Source of the DNA: Atrichornis clamosus | Taxonomy: Eukaryota; Chordata; Aves; Passeriformes; Menuridae | Direction of reading: 5' to 3' | Assembly (NCBI GenBank): GCA_013400975.1 | Contig: WBMZ01000343.1 | Coordinates: 1 to 64,000, forward strand | Length of the DNA stretch: 64,000 nucleotides | Shown: piece by piece, positions 28,801 to 55,136 of the stretch | Numbering within the stretch: the stretch's first letter is position 1 | How the letters are laid out: each line of letters opens with the position of its first letter | Translations under genes and position numbers: made by a program | Notes under the pieces: model-generated | The model's database searches: none | What the model was told of the DNA's origin: nothing | The model's input: only the letters and a program-made list of their open reading frames with translations

Positions 28801-31800
28801 GAGAGCAGGTTCCTGGAGCATCTTCCCCTTTGTGGCGTGTTGAAATGGATACGTGTGACTGTCATTCGTGGCCTTACCTCACAATGAAGTCTCCAGAAGG
28901 CATCTGGGGACGTGCTGCCTTGTAACAGGAGTGCAAGATCGGAAGACTACTTCAGTTGGCCCTAAAAGGAAACTCTCTACTTTTCTTGTTTCTTTTTTTT
29001 TCTAGTGAAGGGGTTTTGCTATCAAATCCATGAAACAAACATGAAGCTCTCCCAGCCCTCTGTCTTCAGGGTTTCAGAGGCTGACACCTAACGCCCAAGA
29101 TCTTCGGAACACAATGTTTAGAGGCATTTGCAGACAGCTTCTCTCTGAGGCGCCTGGCTGTAACAGAGCGTCAGTTTATCCGAGTTAAAATCATCTCCTT
29201 CAAAGAAAACGCTGTATAAATCTTCCTTCATGCCAGTAGAAGACCTTTCTTGAAGCTCTTCTGACAAACTTGTGTCCCAAGGAGCCAAGGAGTAACTTCT
29301 ATAACTACCAACTGGAAAGAGCAAAGACACATTAGAAAAATGAGTGGTTTCCTTGTGACACCCGCCTCTCTGGGCTGGGTGGACAAGGCTGCAGTCACCC
29401 TGAGGGAATTTGTCAGTATCCTGGGATATAATGGCTTTAGAAGACAAGCTTGGTTTTCTTGGTCTGGGAACTTACCCTTAAAGGAAAGCCGAAAAAAAAA
29501 AAGCCAACACAAAGACTTTACTGGCCACCCTTTTCAACTGTTGTTGAACGAAGGTTTACTTATGATGTGGCACTCTGCTATAAAAAGGAGTTGTGAAGAT
29601 AAGAGGTCACCTCTGACTTTCTTGGAGCTCTGTCATCTGTCATTGTATGAGGTGTTTGTAGAGTATTAAATGACAGTGAACTGTTGCCCTGTATATGGCT
29701 TCTCCAAAAAGCACAAGTCCAGTGAGATGTTCCTAAAATCTAATTTGATTCATACTTCCTGGAGTACTCTGATTCTTCTGTTGTTTTTTTTATGGGCTTC
29801 CTGTTAACCTTCAGCTATCCTTAATAGTAATCATTTTAGCTTCTGTTTCTTCTTGAAAACATTTTAACATAGGTTTGTTTTCACCTAGAAGGCAGAAAAA
29901 AACAGCAGTGCTTGTAGTCCATGCGTTTCTCAATATGGTTTCCTGATAGACCTCCAGCAATCTGACTGCCATCCTTCCACACCCAAGACGTATGGGCACA
30001 GTGATGAGAACCAATAGGTGCATATTTGTTTCAAAGAAAGAACAAGATGCTGAAGTTACTCAAGTAGATTGCTTCAGACACCAATCAGGTCTAAATAATG
30101 ATCTAACTAATGGGAAATTGGTGACTTGTGAATAATGGACTTTGGGCCAGCATTTCTTTGAGTAGATGGACTTCTGCAGTGCAAACAGGAATTTCCCATC
30201 TGAATCTATTTCTAAAGAGTTCAGTGCTTCAGAAAGAGAGCTATGAGGTTTTTATAACAGAAGTATATTCCTTAATATTTTGTTGCTGGTCAGGCAAAGG
30301 TTGATAAAAATAGTTGTGAAGTTCTTTCAGTTACATACATTTTTGATAACAATTGCAGTACCAGAATAATCAAATCCAACATTGCACACCAGCTGCTTAG
30401 GGATTTTTTGTTCTTTATCCAGTAATTTATTACAAGACTAAATAGTACTAAGTCGCTGGGGGTTTTCCCCCTTAGGGTGGGCAGTCATTTTTTTTTTTTA
30501 CTACTTGTTCTTGGTTTATGTCATCTTCCCTCCCCTCATGCCTCTAATTCTGCATACACAGTATTTTACTGCAGTTCCCACCTACGTTTTTTCGCTTTTG
30601 AAAGCTGAGTTTTCTTGCTCAATTTTGTTTTCTGGAGATGCAGTTATAAAAGTAGACTGTTTACATTTTTGTCAGCTTATTTCTGAATGTCCTTCTCTTT
30701 GAAGTGCTGATTGAATCTCTGTTGTTAATCTCTTTAACCCCTGAAAGAAGATTACCTTAACAGTGAAGTGGCTGGGGAGGGGAAAAGCAAGGGAGAGGCT
30801 GATTCTGTTTTTCTATAATGAATTCGGGTCTTAAATAAGGGCTTTTCTTTATGGCACTCAAGTGTACCAATAGTAAGTTCTTGCTGCTAACCACAGCCTA
30901 AGTGGGTGAGCACGTACGGGTGACAGTAGTTACAGCTGCAGTACAGGCCAGTGTTGTCACCAGCTGTTTGATCAAATCAGCAATTCCTTGGGCAGAATCC
31001 AGCAGTTTTACCGGACTTGGTAAATTGTTTACTTTTTTTTTTTTAAATCTTGTGGTCTTATCAGCCTGTTACAAGTTAGGCAAATGCCAGAAGGGCAGAA
31101 AAATATTTGTGATGAACACTTACCTGGACAAATGTCTGTATACTTCCCTTTTAATCTACTTGATTAACATAAGTAGTGTGCTGGACTTCTGAGTTGTGTG
31201 CTTAACTTCCAGCCAAAGGCAAGGAATCAGTGCTATTGGAAAAGGCGTTTTTGTAAAGGTGATCGGATTTTTATTCAATGCTAGCAGAAAACATCGATTT
31301 AAGTGTTTTAAAAAGAATCAAGTAGGCCTCAGAGGAAGACAAGAATTCACAATAGGCAGCCACATGGCCAAAAGAAAGTGGTTTGGATTACAGTGTCTTA
31401 TTTTCAGTGGTAGAGGAGTGAAAAGGATGCGATTCTGGATGTTTGACTTCTATTGTGAATTAATAACTGGCTTTTCTACTGTAGATGGTAAGCTGTTTTT
31501 TGTGAGGTATTTAAACACATTACGTTCTTATGCGCATATTTGAGCCTTGCTCTGTTAACATTTGTTCATAGTTAATAAGTTGGCAATAGTAGTATGAGAA
31601 GTAAAAGTAATTGAAAAGGTGTGCTTTGTGATGATTCATTTTTCTCTGGAAAACCTCAAATGTGATTTGTAAAAGTGCAGCTACTTGGCTTTGTTGCTGC
31701 TTGTTACTGCTTCAGTAATTGTATTATGTTGCAGTATTAGGGGCTGAAATGACAGGGTGAATGTACTTAATCTTTTTGAGCAGTAAATTTTATATGGTGT

Positions 31801-32347
31801 TTCACTGGCTAAGGACCTTGTTCTCTCCAGGAACTCTGATTCATGGTTCTTGAGAAAATTACAGTATCTCTAATATTGTAACTGTTAGTTATACAGAGGG
31901 TATTAGTTTCTCTCAGTGTGACTATATTGAGGCAGTATTTGTTTAGTAAGATTTACTTTGTTCCATAGTTCTGTGTCTCATAGTTAACAAAGTAAGAGAA
32001 TATAAAAGAAAAAAAGTAATTAGACACACAATGGGAAATACTGTGTTTCCCTAATTGTTAGTTAGGGTCCATGAAATTGTTGTTGTAGTTATCAAAATAT
32101 GTGGTTTTCATGCTTTCAGACTCCTGCTGTTTTGTTTTTTTAATTGATTCTTTAGAGAATGTAAAGCGGTTGATTTCCTACTTCTGTGACGGTTTCTAGT
32201 TTTGAAGTTAGAGTAGATTTTTAAACCCCCTCCTGCAAATAATACAGGAATTTTAATGCCAGACTAGTGCTGCATCTAATAGACAATTCTGTTTTCTTCC
32301 TGATTTGTTTCCCAGTTGAGGTAAGCCAGAAAATGCCTGCTATCAGT

Positions 32348-32379
32348 TGTCACCACCTGATAAATGGCAGCTGGTGACA
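32348..32379. repeat. Inverted repeat TGTCACCA / TGGTGACA
   Basis: Eight-base perfect arms at 32348-32355 and 32372-32379 with a 16-base loop, in YES1 intron 1 about 0.9 kb before exon 2. It shares its arm sequence with the second hairpin at 32502-32540. Confidence 0.7.
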
Positions 32380-32501
32380 TCTTAAGGCTCAGTCAGTGTT
32401 AATTGCTGGCGACAGGTCTCCTCTCGGATTCCCTTCGGCAGCAGGTAATAGGTGTCCCCACAGTAAAAGAGCTCTGGCACAGTCTGCCTGTAGTGGGAGC
32501 T

Positions 32502-32540
32502 GGTGACAATCCTGGGCTGCCAGGGATATAAATTGTCACC
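32502..32540. repeat. Nested hairpin (GGTGACAATCCTGG...)
   Basis: The arms GGTGACAAT (32502-32510) and ATTGTCACC (32532-32540) are exact complements. Directly inside, CCTGG (32511-32515) pairs with CCAGG (32520-32524) around a 4-base loop, with a 7-base bulge GATATAA on the 3' side. This gives a 14-bp stem in all. The function is unknown. Confidence 0.7.
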
Positions 32541-32588
32541 TGTCCGGGCACAGTTCAGTTTCTAAGCCCCTGTAGGTGTTATAATTAC

Positions 32589-32608
32589 TTTTTTTTTTTT
32601 TTTTTTTT
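32589..32608 (+). repeat. Poly-T tract (20 T)
   Basis: A 20-base T-run about 50 bases after the hairpin at 32502-32540. It is simple sequence. Confidence 0.9.
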
Positions 32609-33219
32609 AATCTTCGACGATTTTAGTTACGCTAGAGCTTAACCTTATCCTGTGGCTGTGAATATTCCAGGTTTGTTTGTGAGATGTGTTTGGGGGACTA
32701 GCAATGGATGAAAGCTTCTCTGTGTCTTTAGAGATGTTAGTTGTAATGCCACCAGTTGGTCAGGACTTCACTGCACAGGTGTTTAAAAAAAAAGCAGGAA
32801 TGCCCCACTCATTTTCTTTGTATAATTGCTTTGGATTTGCTTCCTATAATTGACTCTGGAGTTGTCACATCTGTTTCCCTCTCCACCCTGCTACAGAAGT
32901 CTCCAGTGTCTTTTCCTTATCTGTTGTCTGATTCCCTCTTTTTTTGTTTGTCCTCTTTTTTTTTGTGTTACCATTTATAGTCCACCAAGGAACTGGAATG
33001 AAGAATAATCCAAATGTGCTGTTAGTATGTGATGTTTGAAGGGAAAATAATTAGGGCTTCTCTGGTCTGATAATGGCTTAGATTTTATTCCAGAACAGTT
33101 TTTCATCAGAGTTTACACTCTGCCTCTGGTTTAACAGTAATTAATTAGCATTTGGGGTAACTTTTGGGGAATATTCTGTGTTAGCTATCAAAAGACACAA
33201 CATGATGACGAACTCTTTC

Positions 33220-33234
33220 TTTTTTTTTTTTTTT
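33220..33234 (+). repeat. YES1: Poly-T tract within the exon 2 polypyrimidine region
   Basis: Fifteen T bases lie 28-42 bases before the exon 2 acceptor, followed by GCTTTTTTCTCCTTTTC. The extended pyrimidine tract should make a strong acceptor. Confidence 0.8.
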
Positions 33235-33269
33235 GCTTTTTTCTCCTTTTCATTATTGCAGAAGCAACC

Positions 33270-47284
<14,015 letters not shown>

Positions 47285-49380
47285 GCCAACAGTCTATATA
47301 ACATGCACAAATCTGCCAAATGTAAAAGACTTGCAAAGAATTCCTGAAGTCTCTAAGGAATCACAGGAAAGAAAATCTTCGCTACTTTGCATGCTCTTAA
47401 TGGCAAACTGGAATTTCATGATGCAGTTGCACAAAACCACTTTTAAAGTGTTATACTCTGATTTACCAATGACATGTTTTTATTTTTCCCTCTTTCCCAA
47501 CTTATTTTCAGGGTCCAAAGGAAGCTTACTGAAAATATGGGGCAGAAAAATGTGTTGGTGTGAACAATAGTAGAAAAACCAATGTTTCAAATCCTTTATT
47601 TTCCAAATATTTGCTAATCATTCTACTAATGAGGAAATTGTCTGGAATTAATGATCTTGGGGTAAGGCATTTTTAAAGCAGAAGAACTTTGTGGGACCAA
47701 GCAGTTCTATTCCAGTTCTGTAAAATTCCCTGTGTTTGAAATTACACGTGTGCCCCCACCCCCGCAAAACAAAAGATGGTACAACTGTACTTGATCTATA
47801 GTCTTGATCTTTAAGCTTCTGCTTTCATGGACTTAATTAGGGTAGGCAGGTAAAAAGAGAAATTGGAGCAGTGAATGAGAAACTTGATCTAAATGGTAGA
47901 CCTCAATAGTGAAATTAGAGAGCATAATGCACTGTGTTAATACTTGTATTAATATAACTGGAAAGTAGCACGAGAGATTTTTCCTTTTTTCTTTCTGCAT
48001 AGCTAATTAAGAATAATGAAGGTAACTAGAAAATGAGGTAATGGTAATATTTTATAAAATTGTGTTGATAAAGTATGATGATATTTGAACTTGAAGCTAT
48101 GTAATACAATCACGGGGAGAAAGCCTTTAATCTTTAAAGCTCCACTGCAACAGCAAGCTTTTGTATGGGAAGACTACCTGAACAAAGTTCACCAGGAAAG
48201 CAAGACAGAAACTGGTAAATGGCCACTTTTTAGTCCTTTCTCAGAGACAGGTTTGGTACTGTTGTATGTGGCTTATGAGTGTTAACGAGGGTGGGTGCCA
48301 CAAGTGCTATCTGTCACTAGTTCAGGGATTTGATTGCACTTTTGCTTTTCTTGACTATTAAGACACACTTACATGCGGTTGCTCTTCCCACTTCTGCCCT
48401 TCCTACAGAATTATTTAACTAAAAATAAACAGAAGAAAATGTGAAAGTTTAAAAACTAAAGGGATAAAATATATTTCATTTTGTCCAAGTAATGAAATTT
48501 GCTGGCATTCAGCCCAGCTGACACTACATCTAGATTTATTTTCTTTGGCTACTGACATATCAAGCAATAACATCATGCCTTTTACTCAACAATTTGCATG
48601 AGGTTCTTGAATTTCTGATCAAGCTTATGTACTTTAATTTTGAAACACTCTTACTTAGCTACCAGCTTGGAATTCATATTATCATTGTAAAGCTATCCAA
48701 CAAATGAATTTCAGAAAAGCTGGTAATATAGGTATGGTACTAAACTTAACATTCATCATGGGTTTACACTACATTGAATCCAACTACCAAGTAGATCTGT
48801 GTGAGAACAGTGCCATCATTTTTCATTTTCCCTCAGCATCGCTCATGAACTATACGTCTGTGGTTATCAAATTTTAAAAGGGCTTTCTGTAAGAAAAACA
48901 AAACAAACCCACATACACAAATAATCAAAAACACGAAAAATATGATGAAATTTTAATTTTTCTAAATATTTTAAAATTAATAACACAATCATATAAGTTT
49001 ATGTATTAATACAGTCATAACGAAAAATGCCAAAAATGACGCTGGCATTGTATGGATTTTTAAGTACTGAATGGAACAGTTCATTGTAATAACACTTGTA
49101 TAGTAAAGGAATAAAACACTAACTTAATGAACGTGTTCATTGTAAATGGTTGTGTATTATAAAACTTCTCCAAAAGAGTTTGTATGTTTATGAAAATTTA
49201 TTTGTTTCACCTGAAGACCTTGATGTGGTTCTTACCCTAACAGAGTTTAAAATTCACATTCACACTTTTTATATAAATAGTAATAAGTTTAATTATGTAA
49301 CTGAGTATTTTTATAAAGTATGGCATTGTTGAACTGTTTTGCAGAATTGGTTCAAAATAAATTTCATCTTGATTGCATCT
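47285..49380 (+). other. YES1: YES1 3' untranslated region (about 2.1 kb)
   Basis: AT-rich sequence follows the stop codon with no splice acceptor or coding signal. AATAAA hexamers occur at 48424, 49110, 49356 and 49460. The one at 49356 is followed about 20-25 bases later by a CATCTGCTTA stretch and then G-rich DNA, so cleavage near 49380 is plausible. The long T- and A-rich tail with several hexamers suggests alternative polyadenylation. The end point is inference without transcript data. Confidence 0.6.
49356..49361 (+). promoter_or_regulatory. YES1: Likely main YES1 polyadenylation signal
   Basis: A canonical AATAAA sits in the context TTCAAAATAAATTTC. A G-rich tract (GGTGGGGGGAAAG from about 49391) lies 30-45 bases downstream, as is typical of a cleavage site. 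Upstream hexamers at 48424 and 49110 are alternatives. Confidence 0.6.
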
Positions 49381-50633
49381 GCTTATTTGAGGTGGGGGGA
49401 AAGAAGGCGGGAGGGGGACAAAAGCAGAGTAGCCTTCTTGTGGAGGGAAAAAGGAGGGGAATAAAACATTCATGAGGTTTTTTTATCCTCTGTAAATTAT
49501 TTTAATGTACTTTCATAAAAGGTTGTGTGTTCATGGTGCATTATTGCTGTTAGAAGTGAGACATTTTTTTAGACCAGCTCAGAGGTCCTTGGCAGGAATG
49601 GGCTAGAACAATTCTGCCTGGGCTTAAAACTAACCCTGGTGGTGGACAGACAGACAGACTTGGGATTCTTGTGAGAGCAAGTCCAGTGTAAACTCTCAGC
49701 TAGCGGTCACAGCCACACTGTAAGGCAAGCACATATCCTCTCTCTTGCTTTTTCTGGGATTACCAGCCACTGTTCACTTCTGTCCCATTTTTCAGGGAAT
49801 TTTATACTTTTTTCTTGTGATGGGTAATGTTTTATCTCAACCTCATTGAATGTTACCAGTCTCAGTGACCAGTACAACTCAAAGTGCAGATCCTGGCATG
49901 TATATACAGTGCCACCATAGATCAAGGAGCTAGTACTGTTTGAGTTTCAATAATAACTAATACAGCACTAAAACCATTCTTCTTACAGAACCTACAAACT
50001 GCAAAGTTTACTGTATTTTTAGTATTTCATGTAATGTAATTAATGTTTTACTATTTTTAATGAGAATAATCATGTAATTTCTGATAGTCTCTACTCCTCC
50101 CTGTTGTCCGTCAGACCCTTGTGATTCCCATTCTGCATGCTAGGCCTGCAGACTGTTTCTGTCACGTGTTATTTCAAACTGTAGTATTTTAAGAATATTT
50201 TCATAGCATTTTTGAGTAAACTTCCAAACATAAATGTGTGTACAATCCTACTATTTAGATAAAGTACATTCCTACTTTAGCGTAAAACATGAAAAGAACC
50301 TTACGTGTTCTTAACCCTTGCAGCCATTGACTTGTCGTTTCACCAGGCTTGTAAGTAGCTCTTACAACTGAAAAGTAGCCTTGGAAAGGTTTGGAGTTCT
50401 TTCTTTTGGCTTTTTTTTTTTCTTTGGTTGATTGTGGTTTTTCATTTAAAGAAAGGCTCCTAGAGTTTGCTGCTGGGCAGAAACAAGGCAGAATGGTATC
50501 CTTCCCACAGAGTCATCTGCAATACTGTTTATTCTAAAACACGTTATCCACAGCTGCAATGAGTACAAATGAACATAAACAAGTAAACTTCATGAGCCCC
50601 TGCTTTTGTTATTTATTTTCATCTGTTCAATCC

Positions 50634-50639
50634 AATAAA
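50634..50639 (+). promoter_or_regulatory. Distal polyadenylation-like signal
   Basis: AATAAA in CCAATAAACTT is followed by T-rich and GT-rich sequence (TTTTAAGTTTTCTGTG, then ATGTTTGTATTTGTG), which is a strong poly(A)-site context. It could end a longer YES1 3' UTR form. No other + strand gene is visible that would use it. Confidence 0.35.
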
Positions 50640-53600
50640 CTTCTCAGTTTTTAAGTTTTCTGTGAAGGTGCTGTAGATGTTTGTATTTGTGCCAATTTCC
50701 CCCAACACCCAAGACTTTGCTTAGAGCTACGCAGCCACATTGGGTTTAAATTACAGGCACACTCAAGCTAAGCAGTGCATTGCAAGCAAGAGACTCAAAT
50801 TCTCACACCTGGCTAAGGAATTTAGGCCTAGATTTAAACAACTGATTTGGGCACCAGAAGCATGTCTGGGTGGTTAACTGCTGAAGTCCAGAACTGTGAT
50901 TCATCCAATGACTGTTGTGTTGTGTACCAAGTAGGTACTTGGCCTCTGTGCAAATGTCTCAGAGTGCAGGTGCCTTCATAGCCACACATCCTGCTCCCAC
51001 TTCAGCCTCATCCTAGTACAGGAACACAACTGCCATTGAAGTTCCAGGCACTGCAGGAGAAGGACTGATACACAGCTCTGACAGACACCTTTCTGAGTCA
51101 GGGTGGGAAGAGGCAGTAGATGAAAATGGGATGGTGGTATCTATTTTTGATGTAACAGCCTTGAGTGTAAAACCTGGGTTCTGATCAAGAATCCTGGCTA
51201 GCTGGCTGTCAGCTGTGAGAGACTGTTACAAGATTGTTGAGAGCTGGAAGCAGAACCCACTGCAGAACTTCACCCTCAGCTGCAGACTTTAACATTTGCT
51301 CAAGGACCAGATTATTTTCTCTGCGCTTTTTCCCACTGACACAGAGTGTTAGCTGGAGAAACATAGACAGCTTCCCTGCTTCTTCCTCAGCATAGGGGAG
51401 GAAAAGGAAGAGAGTGAGACAGTAGGATGGAGGCAAGCAGCTGAGGTACTACACTTCGTCACTGGGCAGAGGGAAGCAGGCTGAGGGGTGTGGCATGGCA
51501 GATGTCATATGTTCTCGCTGTCAGATTTTGAAAAGGAGGTAGAAATGCAGGGGAACTGAGGAGCATCTGTTCCCTTGTGCAGAGTGGAAATTGAGCAAGG
51601 CTAATGCCAAGTGCTGCTTCTGTTCTCTGTGGTGGTTCTGGGCAGCTCACCCTGACTGGTTTCTAGCAGAGCCCCTTCATATTAGTTGGGGAGTCCCAAG
51701 CATTGTTTTGCTCTCATTTCTAAGAGTGAACCTTGATCAGCTCTTAGGAAATAAAAAGATACAAAGAAAGATACTGAGAGCCTGACCAGAGAGATACTGG
51801 ATCCCAAATTGACAGCATATCAGACTCTGGGAAGTAGCTTAGCATTTCTTTCCTAGAGAGTGTGTGTGGATGCAGGAGTTTGTGTCAGGTTTCCCTCCTC
51901 CATGTGGGTATGGTGTGCCTGGGAACTTAAGAGAGTTCAGACATTACCCATGGGACCACTGTTCTTCATTGGTCCTTCTCTTTGTGCTTATTTTCCTTGT
52001 TAGTTCTGCATGCAAATATGTGCTTCTTGTAGATAGCACATTGATTGTATTTTGTAGCATTCTCTTTAAAGGCATAGTTTTTGTCAAATTGTAACAACCA
52101 CTGTTGTTGGGGGATCAAAGTATTTATAACACTGTGTACTTTTACATTGTCCATCTTCTCTTAGTATTTAATTTACTGTAGTCAAGTAGAAACGTGTTGG
52201 CCATCGTGTTGTTTTTGTTTTGTTCTTAAAGAAGACAGGACAGATACGTAGTTAAACTCAGCAGGGTCTGAGAAACAGACTGGAAATTTAAAAGGGAAAC
52301 CTGAATGCAAGCAGTCTTGATGAATTAGTCATGTACCAACTGGAAAGCTAACTGCTGTGAAAGCATTCCTTTCTTTAATCAAAAAGCTACTCCCAGTAGG
52401 AGCACTTCACCCCTCTCCTTTGTGCCCTGCTGCTAGGTTATTGAGTCTCTAGCTGAGGCTGCTTATAAGTACATACTGGGAAATGCACAGATCTGTGCAT
52501 CTTACATTTGGCCATGAAAATCCATCCCAGGCGTGCTAACCATTCACTTTTTTTCCCTGGACCTCCACAGGTGCCAGCTGCTGCATTCACCATTCATTCA
52601 ATACCCCACACACATTTAGTCACATTTGGGGCAGCTGTCCAGGGGCTGTTGATCCTTCTCTCAGCTTCAGTGTTTGGAAGTGCCAGGGGTGCATTTGCTA
52701 CAGTAAGGAGGGGTAAGGAAGCATTTCTGCCCTTTTGAAAACAAAGTGTGGTGAATCCCAGTTCAGCCTAAGTCCTATGATAAAAGTGTCACACTGAAGA
52801 GAACATCTGACCATTTGGCTGCTTCATCATGAGAACATCCCTGCTTCTCCAGCGAGTGTAGAATAGCCGCTCAGGGAGATACTCATGGTGTGCTGTGGAA
52901 CACGGAATGGCCGTGCTAGATTGCAGCCCCTGTTCGGTCCTGCCGAGGAGGCCAGGTCAGTAGTTCTGTCCTTCTGGAGAGTTCCCAAGAAAAGGCAGGA
53001 GTGTTGGCTCATATTTCCAAGAGTGAAAGCTGGTGACTATATGACTTATGTTCCCTACATCCCTCTAGCAACCTTCTCTCAGTTCTAGCCTAGGTGCTCG
53101 CTCTTCACCACAACCAATCAGCTTTTATTTCTCCAACGTGTGGCTGTAATTGCATAAACACATAAGAGAATTCACAAGTTGGGTTTTTTCCTTTTTTTAA
53201 TGGAGGGTGCCTGACAAGCAGTTTTATTAGAGCAAGGTCAGATCTGCACCACTTTCCCTGGAGTTTTGATTTTGTTCTGTATTACCCTCTTCACTGCTGG
53301 AATGACTCTGTCTTTCAAAGTGGCTTATGACTACCATAAATGGATATTATTTCCTTTGTGCTAAGAGACTAGACATACAATAGAAATAATTTCCACATTT
53401 ACATTTTCATTTAGTGTTACTGGTTAAAGTGGCTGCATCAAAATCTGTCCATTTCATTTTCTTGACATGTTTATCAAAGAACTTCCATTTGCAAGGGGAG
53501 ATTTTTTTTTCCCCACATGAAACTGAACTTCAATCAATTGCTTCAGTGAGTTGAAGGTTATAATGAGCAGATTACTGGTAGGCTAAATATAATCTCTGGC

Positions 53601-54004
53601 GCCACTGTCATTAGAGCAGCCCCAGCCTTTTCAGACTGCTACTAAGTGTTCTGAAGTGTGTATATACTCAACAATAGATATGCCCCCTGAATTCCATCGA
53701 TCGTTAAGGTAGGATGGAATGACCCTTTCTGCAACTTGGGGATGACAAAGAGCATTCAGGAAGGTAGTAGGATACATATCCACTATGGCAGGCCATCCTA
53801 CCTTGTGGAAATGCTCTTGATCTGTTGACAAAATAGCATGGCCTGCATTTGTTCCGTGTTCCAAGGCAGACATTGTTATGCCAGGCAACAAGCAGAAATT
53901 ACTGACAGGCAGCATCTCTCCTGGGTGTTTCCAAGGCATTTGCCGTCTTACCCAACAACCTCTATCGCCTAATACATTTCTCACACACTCTCAAATAAAT
54001 GAGA

Positions 54005-54090
54005 TCAGTATCATTATCTCTGGAGACAAATTAAGGCAAGGGAAGAAGAGGTGTTAGGACTCAGCCAGGGTCAAGTTGAAGACTCTGATC
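54005..54090 (+). mobile_element. MIR-like SINE fragment
   Basis: The stretch CAGTATCATTATCTC...GACAAATTAAGGCAAGGG followed by ACTCAGCCAGGGTCAAG resembles the MIR core (cattatt...gaaactgaggc...gacttgcccaaggtca). It is strongly diverged, so the call is tentative. Confidence 0.4.
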
Positions 54091-54904
54091 AAGCAGCAGT
54101 CAAAATCTAGCATTTGGTCCACTGAACGTTTCCTTTCAGATGGGCAGCTTTTGGCATCACGGATCAACCTTGATTTCTGGTCTTGAGCTTGGAGAAGAAA
54201 AGCTGCAGTAATTTCCCATTATGCTACACAACAGACACCTGGGCTCGAAGAAAGAAAAAAAGGAGAAAAAGAGAAAATTCTGGGTAAAACCTGTGGGCTC
54301 CGAACAGCAATTTGGCTGCTACAAAGCCAATCATTATAGAGCATGGTTCTCTAGCCTGAAGCTTGCCCGAGTGGCCCTGGGATGCAGCTAGCCACCTTTC
54401 AGATAGGCACACTTCTTGTACCAGGTGGAACTCCCATGCATCACTGGTTGTCAGCAGTGCCCTTTCAGCCAGTAGGTGCCCTAGACCATAGAGGGAACAG
54501 TTCCTTCTTTGCCATCCGGCCTGTTTCACTGACACTGCAAATATGTCAAAACCCTCCAAGCACTCAGCTGAACACTCACAAAACCTGGGACTTGATGATA
54601 TCATGCCTTTTCCTCCTTCAATCTACCTTCGTAATTGTTTCTCGCAGAAACGTCTCATTTGGGGTTTTTTTAATCACTTAGCAATCTGGCAAGTACATAC
54701 TCAGTTATTTTAAGCTTCTTTAAAAATAAACCACTATCTTTAGTCAGCCTGAGACTGGAGTCTGTCTATTACCTGGTTTGTTATAAGATGCTGAAAACCC
54801 TCCCCATCGGTCATGAGTGAAATGTGCGTAGTACAACCTGCCTAGATACATAAATGACCTCAGGCACTGTAGAACATGACTCATCACATTCCAGGAAAGT
54901 GAAA

Positions 54905-54998
54905 TGGGATGTTCTTCCCACAATTCAGGTGGGAACAGCAGAGGAACTGAGACACAGGCAAGAAAAGTGACTTAGCCAGAATCACACATAAGAGTTCT
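54905..54998 (+). mobile_element. MIR SINE fragment
   Basis: GAGGAACTGAGACACAGGCA followed by AAAAGTGACTTAGCCAGAATCACAC closely follows the MIR core consensus (gaggaaactgaggcacagag...aagtgacttgcccaaggtcacac). It is + strand and has no coding content. Confidence 0.75.
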
Positions 54999-55136
54999 TA
55001 CAAAACTGCATTTCAGACACTGGTTACTCATATCTCAAAAAAATACCCTGAACAGCAGAGAACTCATAAATCTCTTACTCTCGAGTTATAGCTCTGTTTA
55101 TTCCATGCTGCTGAAGAAAATGATGGTTGGCACAAG

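Larger units (their letters stand above)
208..33261 (+). other. YES1: YES1 intron 1 (about 33 kb, noncoding)
   Basis: This is AT-rich sequence with frequent stops in all frames between the candidate donor at 208 and the acceptor TTATTGCAG ending at 33261. It contains three CR1 LINE copies (listed separately), T-tracts, a short AAT repeat, several inverted repeats and one ambiguous base at 12318. No conserved gene was recognised inside it. The open frames of 60-170 codons are mostly isolated; those at 12.8-13.2, 16.1-16.4 and 22.3-22.6 kb fall in CR1 copies. A 5-kb stretch at 16.4-22.0 kb and most of 1-9.5 kb show nothing beyond unique intronic sequence. A very long first intron is usual for YES1 in other vertebrates. 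Confidence 0.7.
49381..55136. other. Intergenic region between YES1 and the ENOSF1 remnant
   Basis: About 5.8 kb with a distal polyadenylation-like signal (50634) and MIR-like pieces (54005 and 54905). There is no CpG island. Exon 1 of ENOSF1, expected here with its promoter, was searched for by eye and not found. The minus-strand frames at 53631-53984 and 54224-54604 show no recognisable family. Confidence 0.6.

Noticed and set aside
53631..53984. 117-codon minus-strand open frame
   Set aside because: No recognisable domain, no splice or promoter context, and its length is within chance expectation for 64 kb.
54224..54604. 126-codon minus-strand open frame
   Set aside because: It is partly low-complexity (poly-Phe/Leu from an A-rich tract) with no family resemblance.
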